A DNA stretch of 64,000 nt, from positions 45,492-109,491 of the forward strand of contig CAZOKZ010000006.1 of assembly GCA_964580585.1 (NCBI GenBank). Reading direction: 5' to 3'. The notes below the pieces were generated by a model. The model did no database searches and had not been told where the DNA came from. It saw nothing but the letters and a program-made list of their open reading frames with translations. This DNA comes from CAZOKZ01 sp964580585 (GTDB lineage Bacteria > Sumerlaeota > Sumerlaeia > SLMS01 > JAHLLQ01). The translations under genes and the position numbers were made by a program. This document shows positions 17,207 through 26,584 of the stretch, in pieces. Position 1 is the first letter of the stretch. Each line of letters begins with the position of its first letter.

Positions 17207-18385
17207 TTATTGCTCGGTCCAACGACCCGGCCATCCCCGCACATCCATGTGCACATACGGTGTGCCGATATGGTTGGGGCCTTCGAATGAAGCGCACACC
17301 CCAATCCCGCCCAGCAGACCCGCGTTTTGCATCGCCTGCTCGACGCGATCGGCCAGCCACTCCGAGTCGGCCATGTCGATCTTGCCGTCCAGGTTCAAGT
17401 CGTCCATGCGGAAGTCGTTGTTTTTATCGACGATGATGCTCAGCGCATCACCATATTGGTAGCGCGTGAACTCGGCCAGCGTCACCCCGAGGCGTTCGAG
17501 ACGGTTGCGTTCGTTGGGCGAGACAAACCCGCGCAAAACGCGCAACGACGAGGCGTCTTGTCCTTCCTCGCGCATGGTCTGGCAGAGCGATTCGAAAACT
17601 TCGACGATTTTGGGGTTCAAGGCGATGAATCGCGGACCGCTGGATTCCAGCACTTCCGGATTCAACATGCCGAGCGATGTATGCGGGCTCAGATTCAACG
17701 AACTGGTTGCCTCGTCCAGGCGATAAAAACCCGCCGGGGGAGCATAGGCTTCTGGATTGCGCTGCACGGGTCCAGGTGCCGTGGAAGAAAACTCGTTCGG
17801 ATAAATTCCGATCACTGATCCTTCGATCGTGCCGTCGCCTTCGCGGTCAAACCGGACGGCGGGCAAAATGCGCACCGTTGCGGTAAGCTCGGAATCGGCA
17901 ACAGGCGGAGTATCCGATTGTGGATCGTTTTGACGATGCAGGGTGCGCTGATTGGAGGTTTCAACATTCACCGACAACGTGGAAAGCTGTCCATTTTGAT
18001 TCGGCAGGTAGAGAATTTCGCCCGGTGTCCCGAGTGAAATCCCTCCCGTGTCCGCCCACCATGTGTAAGTTGTCTGAATCGATTGTGTGGCGACCGGACC
18101 GTTTCCGTCGGAACCCGAGACGAAATTCCCGGGAGCCGTTTTTTCCGTCGCGGAAGCGGCGTGATCGACACGAACCTTTATCGAACCGACGTCTGGAGTC
18201 AGGTAAACTCCGACATTTTCGGCCAAGGGCTGGTCATTTAGGAACACCTGCGCCGCGGATTGTGCCGACGCGGCACCGCAAAATACCGACAAGCCGACGC
18301 AAAATGAGGCAAAAAGTGGGGGAAAAGTGCGTAAAGCAAAGGTTTGGTTGCCAAACGGCATGGGATTGAAGCAGACTTTGGACAT
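17207..18385 (-). CDS. Secreted protein with peptidase M15-like C-terminal domain
   Basis: The 392-aa protein has a signal peptide (FCVGLSVFCGAASAQ, cleavage after ASA near residue 41) and a beta-rich N-terminal part. From about residue 270 the layout SLRVLRGFVSPNERNRLERL, then RYQYGDALSIIVD, then YVHMDVRGWPG recalls D-Ala-D-Ala carboxypeptidase-like M15 domains, in which S/RGF..P..N, HxxGxAxD and HxDVRG are the metal-site segments. The first His is replaced here (YQYGDA), so activity is doubtful. An inserted dockerin/EF-hand-like loop, DLNLDGKIDMADSEW, lies between. Peptidoglycan binding or trimming is possible. Confidence 0.65.
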   Translation of the reverse strand: MSKVCFNPMPFGNQTFALRTFPPLFASFCVGLSVFCGAASAQSAAQVFLNDQPLAENVGVYLTPDVGSIKVRVDHAASATEKTAPGNFVSGSDGNGPVATQSIQTTYTWWADTGGISLGTPGEILYLPNQNGQLSTLSVNVETSNQRTLHRQNDPQSDTPPVADSELTATVRILPAVRFDREGDGTIEGSVIGIYPNEFSSTAPGPVQRNPEAYAPPAGFYRLDEATSSLNLSPHTSLGMLNPEVLESSGPRFIALNPKIVEVFESLCQTMREEGQDASSLRVLRGFVSPNERNRLERLGVTLAEFTRYQYGDALSIIVDKNNDFRMDDLNLDGKIDMADSEWLADRVEQAMQNAGLLGGIGVCASFEGPNHIGTPYVHMDVRGWPGRWTEQ

Positions 18386-18602
18386 GAGCGTTTATTTTCG
18401 CTGGAATGTGGATTTCATCGTTATGAGAGTTTGACACCGCGCTCGAAAATATTTTGGAATCGCCTAAACGCGGAAAACCATTGCGGCAGTTTCAATAAAG
18501 AGTTCTTTTTTAACCTTTCGTGGTCAAAGCGAAAACTGTGCATGGGTAAAAATCCCTGAATACTGTGGCGAGACGATCCAACTGAGGGTATCTATCAACG
18601 GA

Positions 18603-20357
18603 ATGGTGAAGACGATCAATTCACAGTGGACTCGATTTTGGGCGACAGGCGTTGCTCTTCTAGCGGTGGTATTTCTTTGCATTTCTCCCATGATCGTGCC
18701 TGCTCAATACAGCGACGATCTGTCCGAACTGGACGAACAACGCGAAATTGAGGCCGCAAAACAGGAAATCCGCCAGCTTCTCGGTAAGGGCAAATATCGT
18801 GAAGTGATCATCAAGTGCGATGTGCTCGAAAAAATGGACCCGGGCAATTCCTCGGCGATTATCTGGAAAAAGTATGCCGAAGAACAAACTTTTGTACCGG
18901 CAACACCAATACCGATTTATAAGACACCTGACGTCGATGACAAAGATATCGTTACGCCTAGCCCTACCGCCACGCCTCGTCCCACATCGACCCCGGTGCC
19001 ACCGCCAGATGGTGGATGGGATGATCCGACTGGGGGCACTACTGACAATATCGATCTCAAGCTCATCATGGGTCTTGTGGTCGGTGTGTTGTTTTGTGCC
19101 GCGATTGCTATTGTCGCGTGGTTGCGTGTGCGTGCGACGCGTGCTAAGTTGGCCCAAGCGATTAGCCGCGCTCAGAAAGCAAACGACGATCCGACGTTCT
19201 CCGATATGCCGACTGCGGTTAGCTTGAACGATGAAGTAACTCAGGTTCAGGGAACGTACGAGAAACCCTGGCCGAAACCGGACGACGATTCGGTCGTGCA
19301 GTATGGCAGCGTTGGCAAAGGAACCCCGTCGCTTCAGGACGCCGACACCATGGATATGATGGCGGGCGGGGGCGACATGAAGTTCGGCGGCGATGTCCCC
19401 GAGGATCAGGTGACAGCCGTTGGTGGTTCGTATGACGATCAAACGCGACAAGGCGATGCGGGATACAACGAATACGACCCGAACACAGGTCTTGGGCTTT
19501 ACGATGAAAACACCGGTGGCGATGTGCCTGCGTTGCGGTTTGCTTCGGCCAACGCGCCGCTTTCGGAACACACCGATGTCGGCGAGATGCCGCCTCCTCC
19601 GGGCACGGGCGAGGACCAACACGACAGCCAGACGTTGGATTTGAGCGAAGACGAACGCACGCGCCAGGAAATGAACAAAAAACTGGCCGATAGCCGGGAG
19701 AAAGATAAAAAGAAAGTCGTCGATGCCGACCCGGATTCCGTGTCGTTCAATTCGCTGATGTTCGCCAACCGCGGCGAAACTCCCAAGCCGTCGGGTTCTG
19801 TTCGCGGCCAGGAAGTCGATGCGGACCCCGATTCGATTTCGTTCAACTCGCTCATGTTCAGCGGACAGAACGATACTCAACCAATCGGTCCCGCAGGCAC
19901 GGGGGGTGGAGTGGAAGCGGAAGACCCGAACGCAATGTCATTCAACTCGCTCATGTTTGCAGGTGGCGATGAAACGCGTGAATCGAACGCTCCGCCCGCC
20001 GACACGGGTGTACCCAGCGCTCCGCCGCCGGAAGAGCCGGAAGACCCGAATGCGATGTCGTTTAACTCGTTGATGTTCGCTTCCGGCGGAAACGACACCA
20101 TTGCAAGCGGTGCATCTTCTCCGAACAAGGACGCCGCCGGTGGCGATAGTGGGGAAGCGACCCTGATGCTTTCCGGTTCAAACGAGAACAACGATGATGA
20201 CCAGGGCGGTTTTGACGATCTTGTCACGCTCGAAGGCGGAATTGGCGATGGGCAAGACGACGACGCCTTGAATTTAGGCGATACCATTCAATTATCGGGT
20301 GGGATGGACGAAACGGTTCAGCTCTTCGATAACGATGCGAATGACAAGAAGTCGTAA
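18603..20357 (+). CDS. Single-span membrane protein with four SFNSLMF repeats
   Basis: Not a named family. The 584-aa product has a signal/anchor (VALLAVVFLCISPMIVPA), a short TPR-like helical region (LGKGKYREVIIKCDVLEKMD), a Pro/Thr-rich linker, a transmembrane segment at ~160-178 (LIMGLVVGVLFCAAIAIVAW), then a long acidic, disordered cytoplasmic tail. The tail carries four copies of a (D/E)DP(D/N)(S/A)xSFNSLMF motif at about residues 375, 407, 440 and 480, and ends in several T-h-x-L patches (DTIQLSGG, ETVQLFD, ATLMLSG). Such Thr patches in acidic context could be targets of Hanks-type kinases; this is speculation. Confidence 0.7.
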   Translation: MVKTINSQWTRFWATGVALLAVVFLCISPMIVPAQYSDDLSELDEQREIEAAKQEIRQLLGKGKYREVIIKCDVLEKMDPGNSSAIIWKKYAEEQTFVPATPIPIYKTPDVDDKDIVTPSPTATPRPTSTPVPPPDGGWDDPTGGTTDNIDLKLIMGLVVGVLFCAAIAIVAWLRVRATRAKLAQAISRAQKANDDPTFSDMPTAVSLNDEVTQVQGTYEKPWPKPDDDSVVQYGSVGKGTPSLQDADTMDMMAGGGDMKFGGDVPEDQVTAVGGSYDDQTRQGDAGYNEYDPNTGLGLYDENTGGDVPALRFASANAPLSEHTDVGEMPPPPGTGEDQHDSQTLDLSEDERTRQEMNKKLADSREKDKKKVVDADPDSVSFNSLMFANRGETPKPSGSVRGQEVDADPDSISFNSLMFSGQNDTQPIGPAGTGGGVEAEDPNAMSFNSLMFAGGDETRESNAPPADTGVPSAPPPEEPEDPNAMSFNSLMFASGGNDTIASGASSPNKDAAGGDSGEATLMLSGSNENNDDDQGGFDDLVTLEGGIGDGQDDDALNLGDTIQLSGGMDETVQLFDNDANDKKS

Positions 20358-20363
20358 TATTTG

Positions 20364-22169
20364 TCAGTACGCGTTCGATTGAGCGAATTGTTCGCTCGAA
20401 TAAAAACGACCAATCAGATCACGAGCAATGGGGGCGGCGATGTCGCCCCCATGTCCTTTTGCTTCCTCGACGTGCGCAATGACAACGTATTGTGGCGTCG
20501 AGCGAGGAAAGAAACACGCGAACCACGCATCGACTCCACCTTTACCATTTTCCGCCGTGCCGGTTTTGCCGCAAACCTCCCACGAATCGGGAAACATCGT
20601 CTTATATGCCGTGCCGCCGGGTTCGCTGACGGCGTCGCTGAATCCTTCGATCAGCCGTTGGCGATCCGTTGGTTGCCAGGAAATATTACCGGTGCTGGAC
20701 GGTTGAATTTTCGTGACTTGACTGTCGTCGGCTGAACGGATTTCTCGAACAAGGTGTGGTTGAATAACCGTTCCGCCGTTGGCCAATGCCGCGTAAGCCA
20801 CGGCTACCTGGAGCGGTGTGGCCAGCAAGGCACCTTGCCCGATGGCGAGATTCAAAATTTCGCCCCCTTCGGGTGGCTTGCCGTCGCGCATGAAAGCCCC
20901 TCCCTTTTCGTTCGGCAGATCAATGCCTGTCGGAGTGCCAAACCCGAATTTACGCGCGGTTGCAATCAATCGGTCGGCTCCGATGTCATGACCGACTTGG
21001 TAAAAGTAAACGTTACAGGAAACTTTGATCGCGGTGGGCATATCGAGCGCTCCGTGACCTGACCGTGCATCGCAGTAAAATCGTTGCGACCAGCCGGGCC
21101 ATTGGTAACTGCCCGCGCAAAACACCGAATTGTTTGTGTGCCATCCGTCGTGCAGAGCCGCTGTTGCAGAAACAAGTTTGAACGTTGAACCGGGGGGATA
21201 AGTACCGCGATAGGCACGGTTTAGATACGAAACGGGGCGCCCATCGAGTTCCTGTCGCCAGGGAGCAGTCGGGTCGAAGGTTGGAGTGGAAGCGAGCACC
21301 AACACTTCGCCCGTCCGAACGTCCATCATGACAACCGATCCCTGCTGTTCGCCGAGTAAATCCATCGCGGTGGCTTGTAATTCCGCGTCGATAGAAAGAA
21401 CCAGGTCGTCTCCGGCGTGCGCGGGTTCTTCGATGGTTGGATCGGCCAGCAAATTGCCCCGTGCATCGCGCACTAGGCGCCGCAATCCGCGTTTGCCAAC
21501 CAGATGTTCTTCATATTTTGCCTCGATGCCAGCGATGCCAACGTATGCATCGGGCAGATAAATCGGCATGGGGTATTTTTCCGACTGACCTTCGGGAATT
21601 TTTCCTACGTAACCCGTGACGAGCGCCAATGCCGGGCCCATGGGATATTCCCGACGATAATCCTCGTCTAATCGTACGCCTTGGAAATCGTCTGGACGTT
21701 CCAGGATCGGGATGACCTGTTCCTGGGTCAGGCGACGTGCGAGTGTAAAACGGGTCCACGACGGGGTGGTATCGACGATTTCCTGCTCACGAGCCAGAAA
21801 ATCCTCGTTCAGAAGCTCACTCAACAGTCGCAGAGTCTCGTGGATTTCTTCGCGCGTGCGATGGCGGCGCGAATAACTGAGGGCGTAGGCTTTGCGATTA
21901 GAGGCTAGTGGCGTACCCCAGCGATCGTAGATATTTCCCCGGGGAGCTTCGATGCGTTGAATGGCTTGGAGATTCGATTCGGCAACTTCGCGGTACTTTT
22001 CACCGCGAACAATGGTCAGAAACCCCACGCGTCCCAAAATCGTCACCAGCAGAATCCCCACGATCACGGCGCTGATGCGTGCGCGCGATTGAAACTGCGA
22101 GGATTGACGAAGCGGTTGGGATCGAAATTCCACAAAGCTTTCCAAGCGGAAAAATAAACTCAACCGCAC
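20364..22169 (-). CDS. mrdA: Penicillin-binding protein 2 (peptidoglycan transpeptidase)
   Basis: The 601-aa class B PBP has a membrane anchor at ~31-52, the N-terminal pedestal with RIEAPRGNIYDRWGTPLASN, and the transpeptidase motifs: STFK (Ser328, Lys331), SCN near 385 and KTGTAE near 538. PBP2 cross-links peptidoglycan during cell elongation with RodA. No mreBCD or rodA is adjacent. The start is a GTG without a clear Shine-Dalgarno; a later GTG in FVEFRS is possible. It converges with the repeat protein at 18603. Confidence 0.93.
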   Translation of the reverse strand: MRLSLFFRLESFVEFRSQPLRQSSQFQSRARISAVIVGILLVTILGRVGFLTIVRGEKYREVAESNLQAIQRIEAPRGNIYDRWGTPLASNRKAYALSYSRRHRTREEIHETLRLLSELLNEDFLAREQEIVDTTPSWTRFTLARRLTQEQVIPILERPDDFQGVRLDEDYRREYPMGPALALVTGYVGKIPEGQSEKYPMPIYLPDAYVGIAGIEAKYEEHLVGKRGLRRLVRDARGNLLADPTIEEPAHAGDDLVLSIDAELQATAMDLLGEQQGSVVMMDVRTGEVLVLASTPTFDPTAPWRQELDGRPVSYLNRAYRGTYPPGSTFKLVSATAALHDGWHTNNSVFCAGSYQWPGWSQRFYCDARSGHGALDMPTAIKVSCNVYFYQVGHDIGADRLIATARKFGFGTPTGIDLPNEKGGAFMRDGKPPEGGEILNLAIGQGALLATPLQVAVAYAALANGGTVIQPHLVREIRSADDSQVTKIQPSSTGNISWQPTDRQRLIEGFSDAVSEPGGTAYKTMFPDSWEVCGKTGTAENGKGGVDAWFACFFPRSTPQYVVIAHVEEAKGHGGDIAAPIARDLIGRFYSSEQFAQSNAY

Positions 22170-22283
22170 GCTGGCCAGCAGTCGCGTTCAACGACAAGGG
22201 GAAAGCGGCTCGGCGCGAGATAATTTCAGCTCTGTGCGCGTTTTCCGTAGCCCTCGGCGGCGTTTGGCAGCCATCAAGTCAGC

Positions 22284-23831
22284 ATGAAGAATGCGCAAAA
22301 ACAAAAACTCGCTCCATCAACATTGGTTGAGGGTTCGGCCGAGGCGATAACGCCTGCTGGACGCAAGCTGGTTGCAGACACGGGAAAACTTTCGGGCGCG
22401 ACCGGCGCGAGTTATTTCATCAACCTTGTTGGCGGGTTGATTCTGGCACGGTTGCTGGGACCGGCGCTATACGGGATTTGGAAAACCGTACAGATGGTCC
22501 TTGATTTTACGACATTTTCAAATTTTGGCAGCATCAACGGTGTCGATCGTTTGTGCCCCTCGATGGTTTCGCAAGGCAAGCTGGGTCGGTATCGTCGATC
22601 GATTGGCGCATCGTTGGGATTCAGCCTGACGTTGGCTTCGATGGTGTCCCTGATGTTGTTGGCTTGGGGGGCGGGGCATCCACCTGGGCAAGCGCGCGTG
22701 GGTATTTTGGCGCTGGTGATTCTGGTATTTATCCAGCCGTTCTTTACGCATGGCGAGGCCGCGTTGGGTGTTGAGAAGCGATTCGGCGCCAAGGCCAAGA
22801 TGATCTTTGTCTCCACGACGTTGCGGATCGTGTTCAGCATCGCGGCAGCGTTGCTGTTCGATCTGGCCGGCGTGCTGACCATCCTGATTTTAACGATTGT
22901 TGGGGCGGCGATTTACATGATTTCGCGCAGCCGCATGGGGCTGATGCTGAATCTCGATGGTCGTCGAGTGTTTGCGCTTGTGCGGGCCGGGTTGCCGATC
23001 ACAGGGCTGGGTTTGGGCGAACGATTGTTGATGAATGCGGACAAAATTATCGTCGTGAGTCTTCTCGGCGCGGAAGCGATGGGACTTTATCAAATGGCGG
23101 TGTTTTCGCTGCCTGTGTTACTGCTCGTTCCGTTTTCTTTGCGCCAGGTGGTCAATATCGACGTGTACGACAAGTTCGGCCAGACGGGTGATTTGGCTGT
23201 CTGCCGCGATGTGTACGAACGCTCGGTCAGTGTGATTGCACTCAGTTCGCCATTCATTATGGGTGCCGTGTATTTTGGCGTGCCGATGCTGGTTGATTGG
23301 TTTTTGGACGACTACGTGCGGGCGATTCCGGCTATCAAAGCGTTCTCGATCCTCAGTTATTCGATTCTCATTATCCAGACAGCATTTGTGATCGCCATTG
23401 TGGCGCGACGAGTTGCGGGGACGATTCAGTGGCTGGTTTCATTGGCTGCTATTTCCGCGATTCTAAGCTTTTTCGCTGCTCGAACCGGGATGTCGTTTCT
23501 TGCCATTTTAGGCATTCACGCCAGCGGTTGGTTGGTTTTTGCCTTCGGGTTTTTATTGAGCGTCGAACATTGGCTTGGGGCAAAAGCCGAGACAGCCATT
23601 CGCCAGGTGTTACTCTGGTTTTTGCCGATGCTGGCGATTGCCATTGAACTGCCAGCCGTTGATCATGCGCTTCAGGCGATGGGCTTGGTGCAGCATTCCC
23701 TATTTTGGGCTGTAGTGGGCGGAGTAATTCATTCGATGGTATGTTTGCCGATGTTTGTTTTGCTTGAACGTCAGACGCATGGGGTGAGTTACGTGCTGAG
23801 AGCAGCGAAGCAGCGGATATCCGGAGGATAA
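22284..23831 (+). CDS. Polysaccharide flippase (Wzx/MATE-like)
   Basis: The 515-aa polytopic protein has the polysaccharide-export MATE signature: GASYFINLVGGLILARLLGP, then YGIWKTVQMV, at the N-terminus, and GLGERLLMNADKIIVVSLLG in the middle (start of the second bundle). About 12-14 hydrophobic helices are visible. It probably moves a lipid-linked glycan across the inner membrane. It lies upstream of lptD and an O-antigen-ligase-like gene in the same direction, consistent with surface-glycan assembly. The substrate cannot be read from sequence. Confidence 0.85.
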   Translation: MKNAQKQKLAPSTLVEGSAEAITPAGRKLVADTGKLSGATGASYFINLVGGLILARLLGPALYGIWKTVQMVLDFTTFSNFGSINGVDRLCPSMVSQGKLGRYRRSIGASLGFSLTLASMVSLMLLAWGAGHPPGQARVGILALVILVFIQPFFTHGEAALGVEKRFGAKAKMIFVSTTLRIVFSIAAALLFDLAGVLTILILTIVGAAIYMISRSRMGLMLNLDGRRVFALVRAGLPITGLGLGERLLMNADKIIVVSLLGAEAMGLYQMAVFSLPVLLLVPFSLRQVVNIDVYDKFGQTGDLAVCRDVYERSVSVIALSSPFIMGAVYFGVPMLVDWFLDDYVRAIPAIKAFSILSYSILIIQTAFVIAIVARRVAGTIQWLVSLAAISAILSFFAARTGMSFLAILGIHASGWLVFAFGFLLSVEHWLGAKAETAIRQVLLWFLPMLAIAIELPAVDHALQAMGLVQHSLFWAVVGGVIHSMVCLPMFVLLERQTHGVSYVLRAAKQRISGG

Positions 23832-23983
23832 TTCGATAAATTTCCCGGCGCCTGGAATGCGCATCTCTGCTTGCCTCTCCTTCCGGGTCGGGCTCACGCT
23901 CTTCCTCTGAATGTCCTCGAAGAAGCACCCCAAGCGGGATGACGAACTATTCCGCTCCAATTTGATTACGTTTCGGGAAGCCG

Positions 23984-26584
23984 ATGTCCTTGTCCAACCG
24001 ACTGATTCGACCGAAGGTATTGTCTCTCGCGGCGCTTCTGGCCGCCATCATTCCCGCCACGGCTCCGTTGGCCCGTGCCCAGGATAACGTCGCGCCGTCC
24101 GTCTCGACTGGTTCCGTGGTGGCGCCACTTGACCGACTCCCCGTGGGCGAGGCTTCTGACCAGTTGCGGGTTCAGGGTTCCGAGCGGTTGTACTCGGTGG
24201 AAAAAACGATCTACGGCGTTGGTCGGACGACAATCAGCAAGGGCGATGTGACAATTTCCGCCGACCGGATGGTGATCGACACGGTAACCGAAGAAGTCCA
24301 GGCCGAGGGCAATGTGCTCTTTGTCGGTCCGGGCAAGGAAATCCGCGCCAGCAGCGGCCGTTATAGTTTCCGTAACCAGGAAGGCGTTGCGTTCGATGTC
24401 GAGGGCGTTTCGCGGGGATTTTTCTTTCGCAAGCAGTGGGACGAAGAGATCAACGGCCCGTCTTTCCGCCGTATCGACGAGGATCAGGCGCTTTTCCGCG
24501 GCGCGTACTACACTACAAGCGGTTTCCCTGTGCCGACGTACTACATTGCGGCCAAAGAAATCATCGTCATTCCCGATAATCGATGGTTCATGAAGAGCGC
24601 AGTGCTCTGGGTGCGCGGCGTTCCGATGATGTATTTCCCGGTTTACACACGCGCCTTTGATGGCGGCAGCCCGTGGTCGGTAGAAGTCGGCGCGCGCAGC
24701 AGTTACGGCGCATATTTGCGATTGGGTTATCAGTTCATCCACGAAACCAAGGTTCCTGACTGGGAAAATCCCGAAGTTTATCGCACACGCTCGACCGGCA
24801 AACTCGGTCTGCGAACGGACCTGTTCAGCGGGGGCGCTATTGGTGTTGGGATGAAATACGACTATCAGTTCGATTTCAAACGCCACATTGGTTCGCTCGA
24901 TTTGTACGGTGTTCGTGACAACGTGCGCGATGTGGATGCCGAAGACCACAACCAGGACCGGTATTACTACCGTCATCGCCACAATAGCATGTTCGGCAAG
25001 ACTATCTGGCAGTTGAACGCCGATTGGATGAGCGATCCGGACATTTATTACGATCTGGCCGATCCATTCGAGGAAATTGCGCGCGGACGTTTGCCCGAGC
25101 GGCGTATTCGCGGCGCGGTAACGTATTTGCAGGAAGATTGGCTGGCGCGTATTTCCACAGAGTTCAAGGAACGTGTGACCCTCGGCCGTTACGCGGATTT
25201 CGCGGAGCCGAAAGACGATAACTTGAACTACGATCCCGACCCGGATTTTGCTAAGGAAACCGGAGAGGACACCGATGGCATCAGCCGTACACGATATGGC
25301 CGCGTTTCCGAAAAATACGAAGGCCGCGTGGCGACACGCTTGCTGCCGTTTTTCGGCGGGCCGTTCTACTGGCATGTGGAAGCAAATGCATTCAGTAACC
25401 TGGATGCCGGTTTCAACGAACTGAGCCAAGGCGACGACGAACGTGTCTCCGGTGGCGATGTTTACGCCTCGTTGACGCACCGGACACGGTTGGATGGCGA
25501 CGGACGCTTTACATGGTTGAACACGGTGGGCGTTGGCGTTGGATCGTATGATCGGTCAAGCGATCGACTGGTTGATCGCGACCGGGAAAAAGGCAAAACA
25601 ACGACAATCGATGGCCTGACGTTTTACGATGGCGATTCGGTTTTCATCAGCAATGGTTCGCGCAAAGTCGATTACGGTAATGTCAACCCGGTGTACGCCT
25701 GGGCCGATTATTCCAGCCGTCTGAACGCACGATTTACGGACAACGTATCTGGTTACTTGAAGTACACGGTGCGCCAAGGCACACGTCATCATGCAGGTGA
25801 GTTTTACGAGCAAGTTGGACGGCTTGAGGCATTTGAGGATATTTACGATTTCCCTGTTGATGAGCACTGGATCGAAGGTTTCCTGCGATATTCGCCGCTT
25901 TTCCCGAAAATCACGACATACTTGGCAGGCGGATATAATCTTCAAAGCCGTAGTAATAAATTCGCCAACGAGCGCCTTTATTATGTGGAAACGGGTGCCG
26001 AATACGAGAGCGATTCGGGCGAGTGGATGCACGAGACCAGTTTGACGTTCGATGGCCGCCAGGCGCGTGACCGCGAAGATCCGAATGACTTCCAGTTCCA
26101 GGAACTTTCGGGACATTTCGGAACAAAATACATTCCGCAACACGGACGGTATTGGCTGGGATTGGACATCGATGGTCGCTATCCGCTGGAAGACGATCCG
26201 GTCGGTGAAGCGTCCAAACGCCGCGACCGTTATAGCGACGAAGAACCGGATGTTTCCGTTCGTCCGCTGGTGGGCCGCCAGTTTGGTCCCAAGTACGATG
26301 TCGAAGTGTTCACCGAGTATAACACGAAGATCGATGGGATCAAAGAAGCAGGCGTGATTGTGCGCCGCGACGTGTACGACGCGGATATTTTTGTGTTTGC
26401 CGGTATCAAGAATAATAGCTTCAAAAACCGTGACAAAGACAGTGGCAATAACGCGGATGGCGACACGGAACTGGATTTCCGCGTGGGCCTGAAAGTCAAA
26501 CGCCCCGACGATCAAGCGGGGTTGAGCGCCGTTTCAATCAAGACGTTGCGCGACCGCCAACGACAAGCCAGCTTTGTGGAATAA
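23984..26584 (+). CDS. lptD: LptD/OstA-like LPS assembly outer-membrane protein
   Basis: The 866-aa protein has a signal peptide (LAALLAAIIPATAPLARAQ, residues ~12-33) and an OstA N-terminal jellyroll (GDVTISADRMVIDTVTEEVQ, AEGNVLFVGPG). A long beta-barrel follows, opening with the LptD-like FMKSAVLWVRGVPMMYFPVY and alternating aromatic strands to the C-terminus. LptD inserts LPS into the outer leaflet. The length is close to Proteobacterial LptD (~780-850). Start ATG 23984 has GGGAAG just upstream. Its stop overlaps the next ATG (TAATG), so the O-antigen-ligase gene is cotranslated. Confidence 0.85.
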   Translation: MSLSNRLIRPKVLSLAALLAAIIPATAPLARAQDNVAPSVSTGSVVAPLDRLPVGEASDQLRVQGSERLYSVEKTIYGVGRTTISKGDVTISADRMVIDTVTEEVQAEGNVLFVGPGKEIRASSGRYSFRNQEGVAFDVEGVSRGFFFRKQWDEEINGPSFRRIDEDQALFRGAYYTTSGFPVPTYYIAAKEIIVIPDNRWFMKSAVLWVRGVPMMYFPVYTRAFDGGSPWSVEVGARSSYGAYLRLGYQFIHETKVPDWENPEVYRTRSTGKLGLRTDLFSGGAIGVGMKYDYQFDFKRHIGSLDLYGVRDNVRDVDAEDHNQDRYYYRHRHNSMFGKTIWQLNADWMSDPDIYYDLADPFEEIARGRLPERRIRGAVTYLQEDWLARISTEFKERVTLGRYADFAEPKDDNLNYDPDPDFAKETGEDTDGISRTRYGRVSEKYEGRVATRLLPFFGGPFYWHVEANAFSNLDAGFNELSQGDDERVSGGDVYASLTHRTRLDGDGRFTWLNTVGVGVGSYDRSSDRLVDRDREKGKTTTIDGLTFYDGDSVFISNGSRKVDYGNVNPVYAWADYSSRLNARFTDNVSGYLKYTVRQGTRHHAGEFYEQVGRLEAFEDIYDFPVDEHWIEGFLRYSPLFPKITTYLAGGYNLQSRSNKFANERLYYVETGAEYESDSGEWMHETSLTFDGRQARDREDPNDFQFQELSGHFGTKYIPQHGRYWLGLDIDGRYPLEDDPVGEASKRRDRYSDEEPDVSVRPLVGRQFGPKYDVEVFTEYNTKIDGIKEAGVIVRRDVYDADIFVFAGIKNNSFKNRDKDSGNNADGDTELDFRVGLKVKRPDDQAGLSAVSIKTLRDRQRQASFVE

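Noticed and set aside
18660..19880. 406-aa antisense frame over the SFNSLMF gene
   Set aside because: The plus-strand gene has a signal, membrane span and exact repeats that only make sense in its frame. The antisense is His/Arg-rich shadow without motifs.
23966..25480. 504-aa antisense reading frame over lptD
   Set aside because: It is opposite the clear LptD frame. Its composition is the mirror of coding sequence, it has no start signal, and the LptD frame has a signal peptide and barrel pattern.
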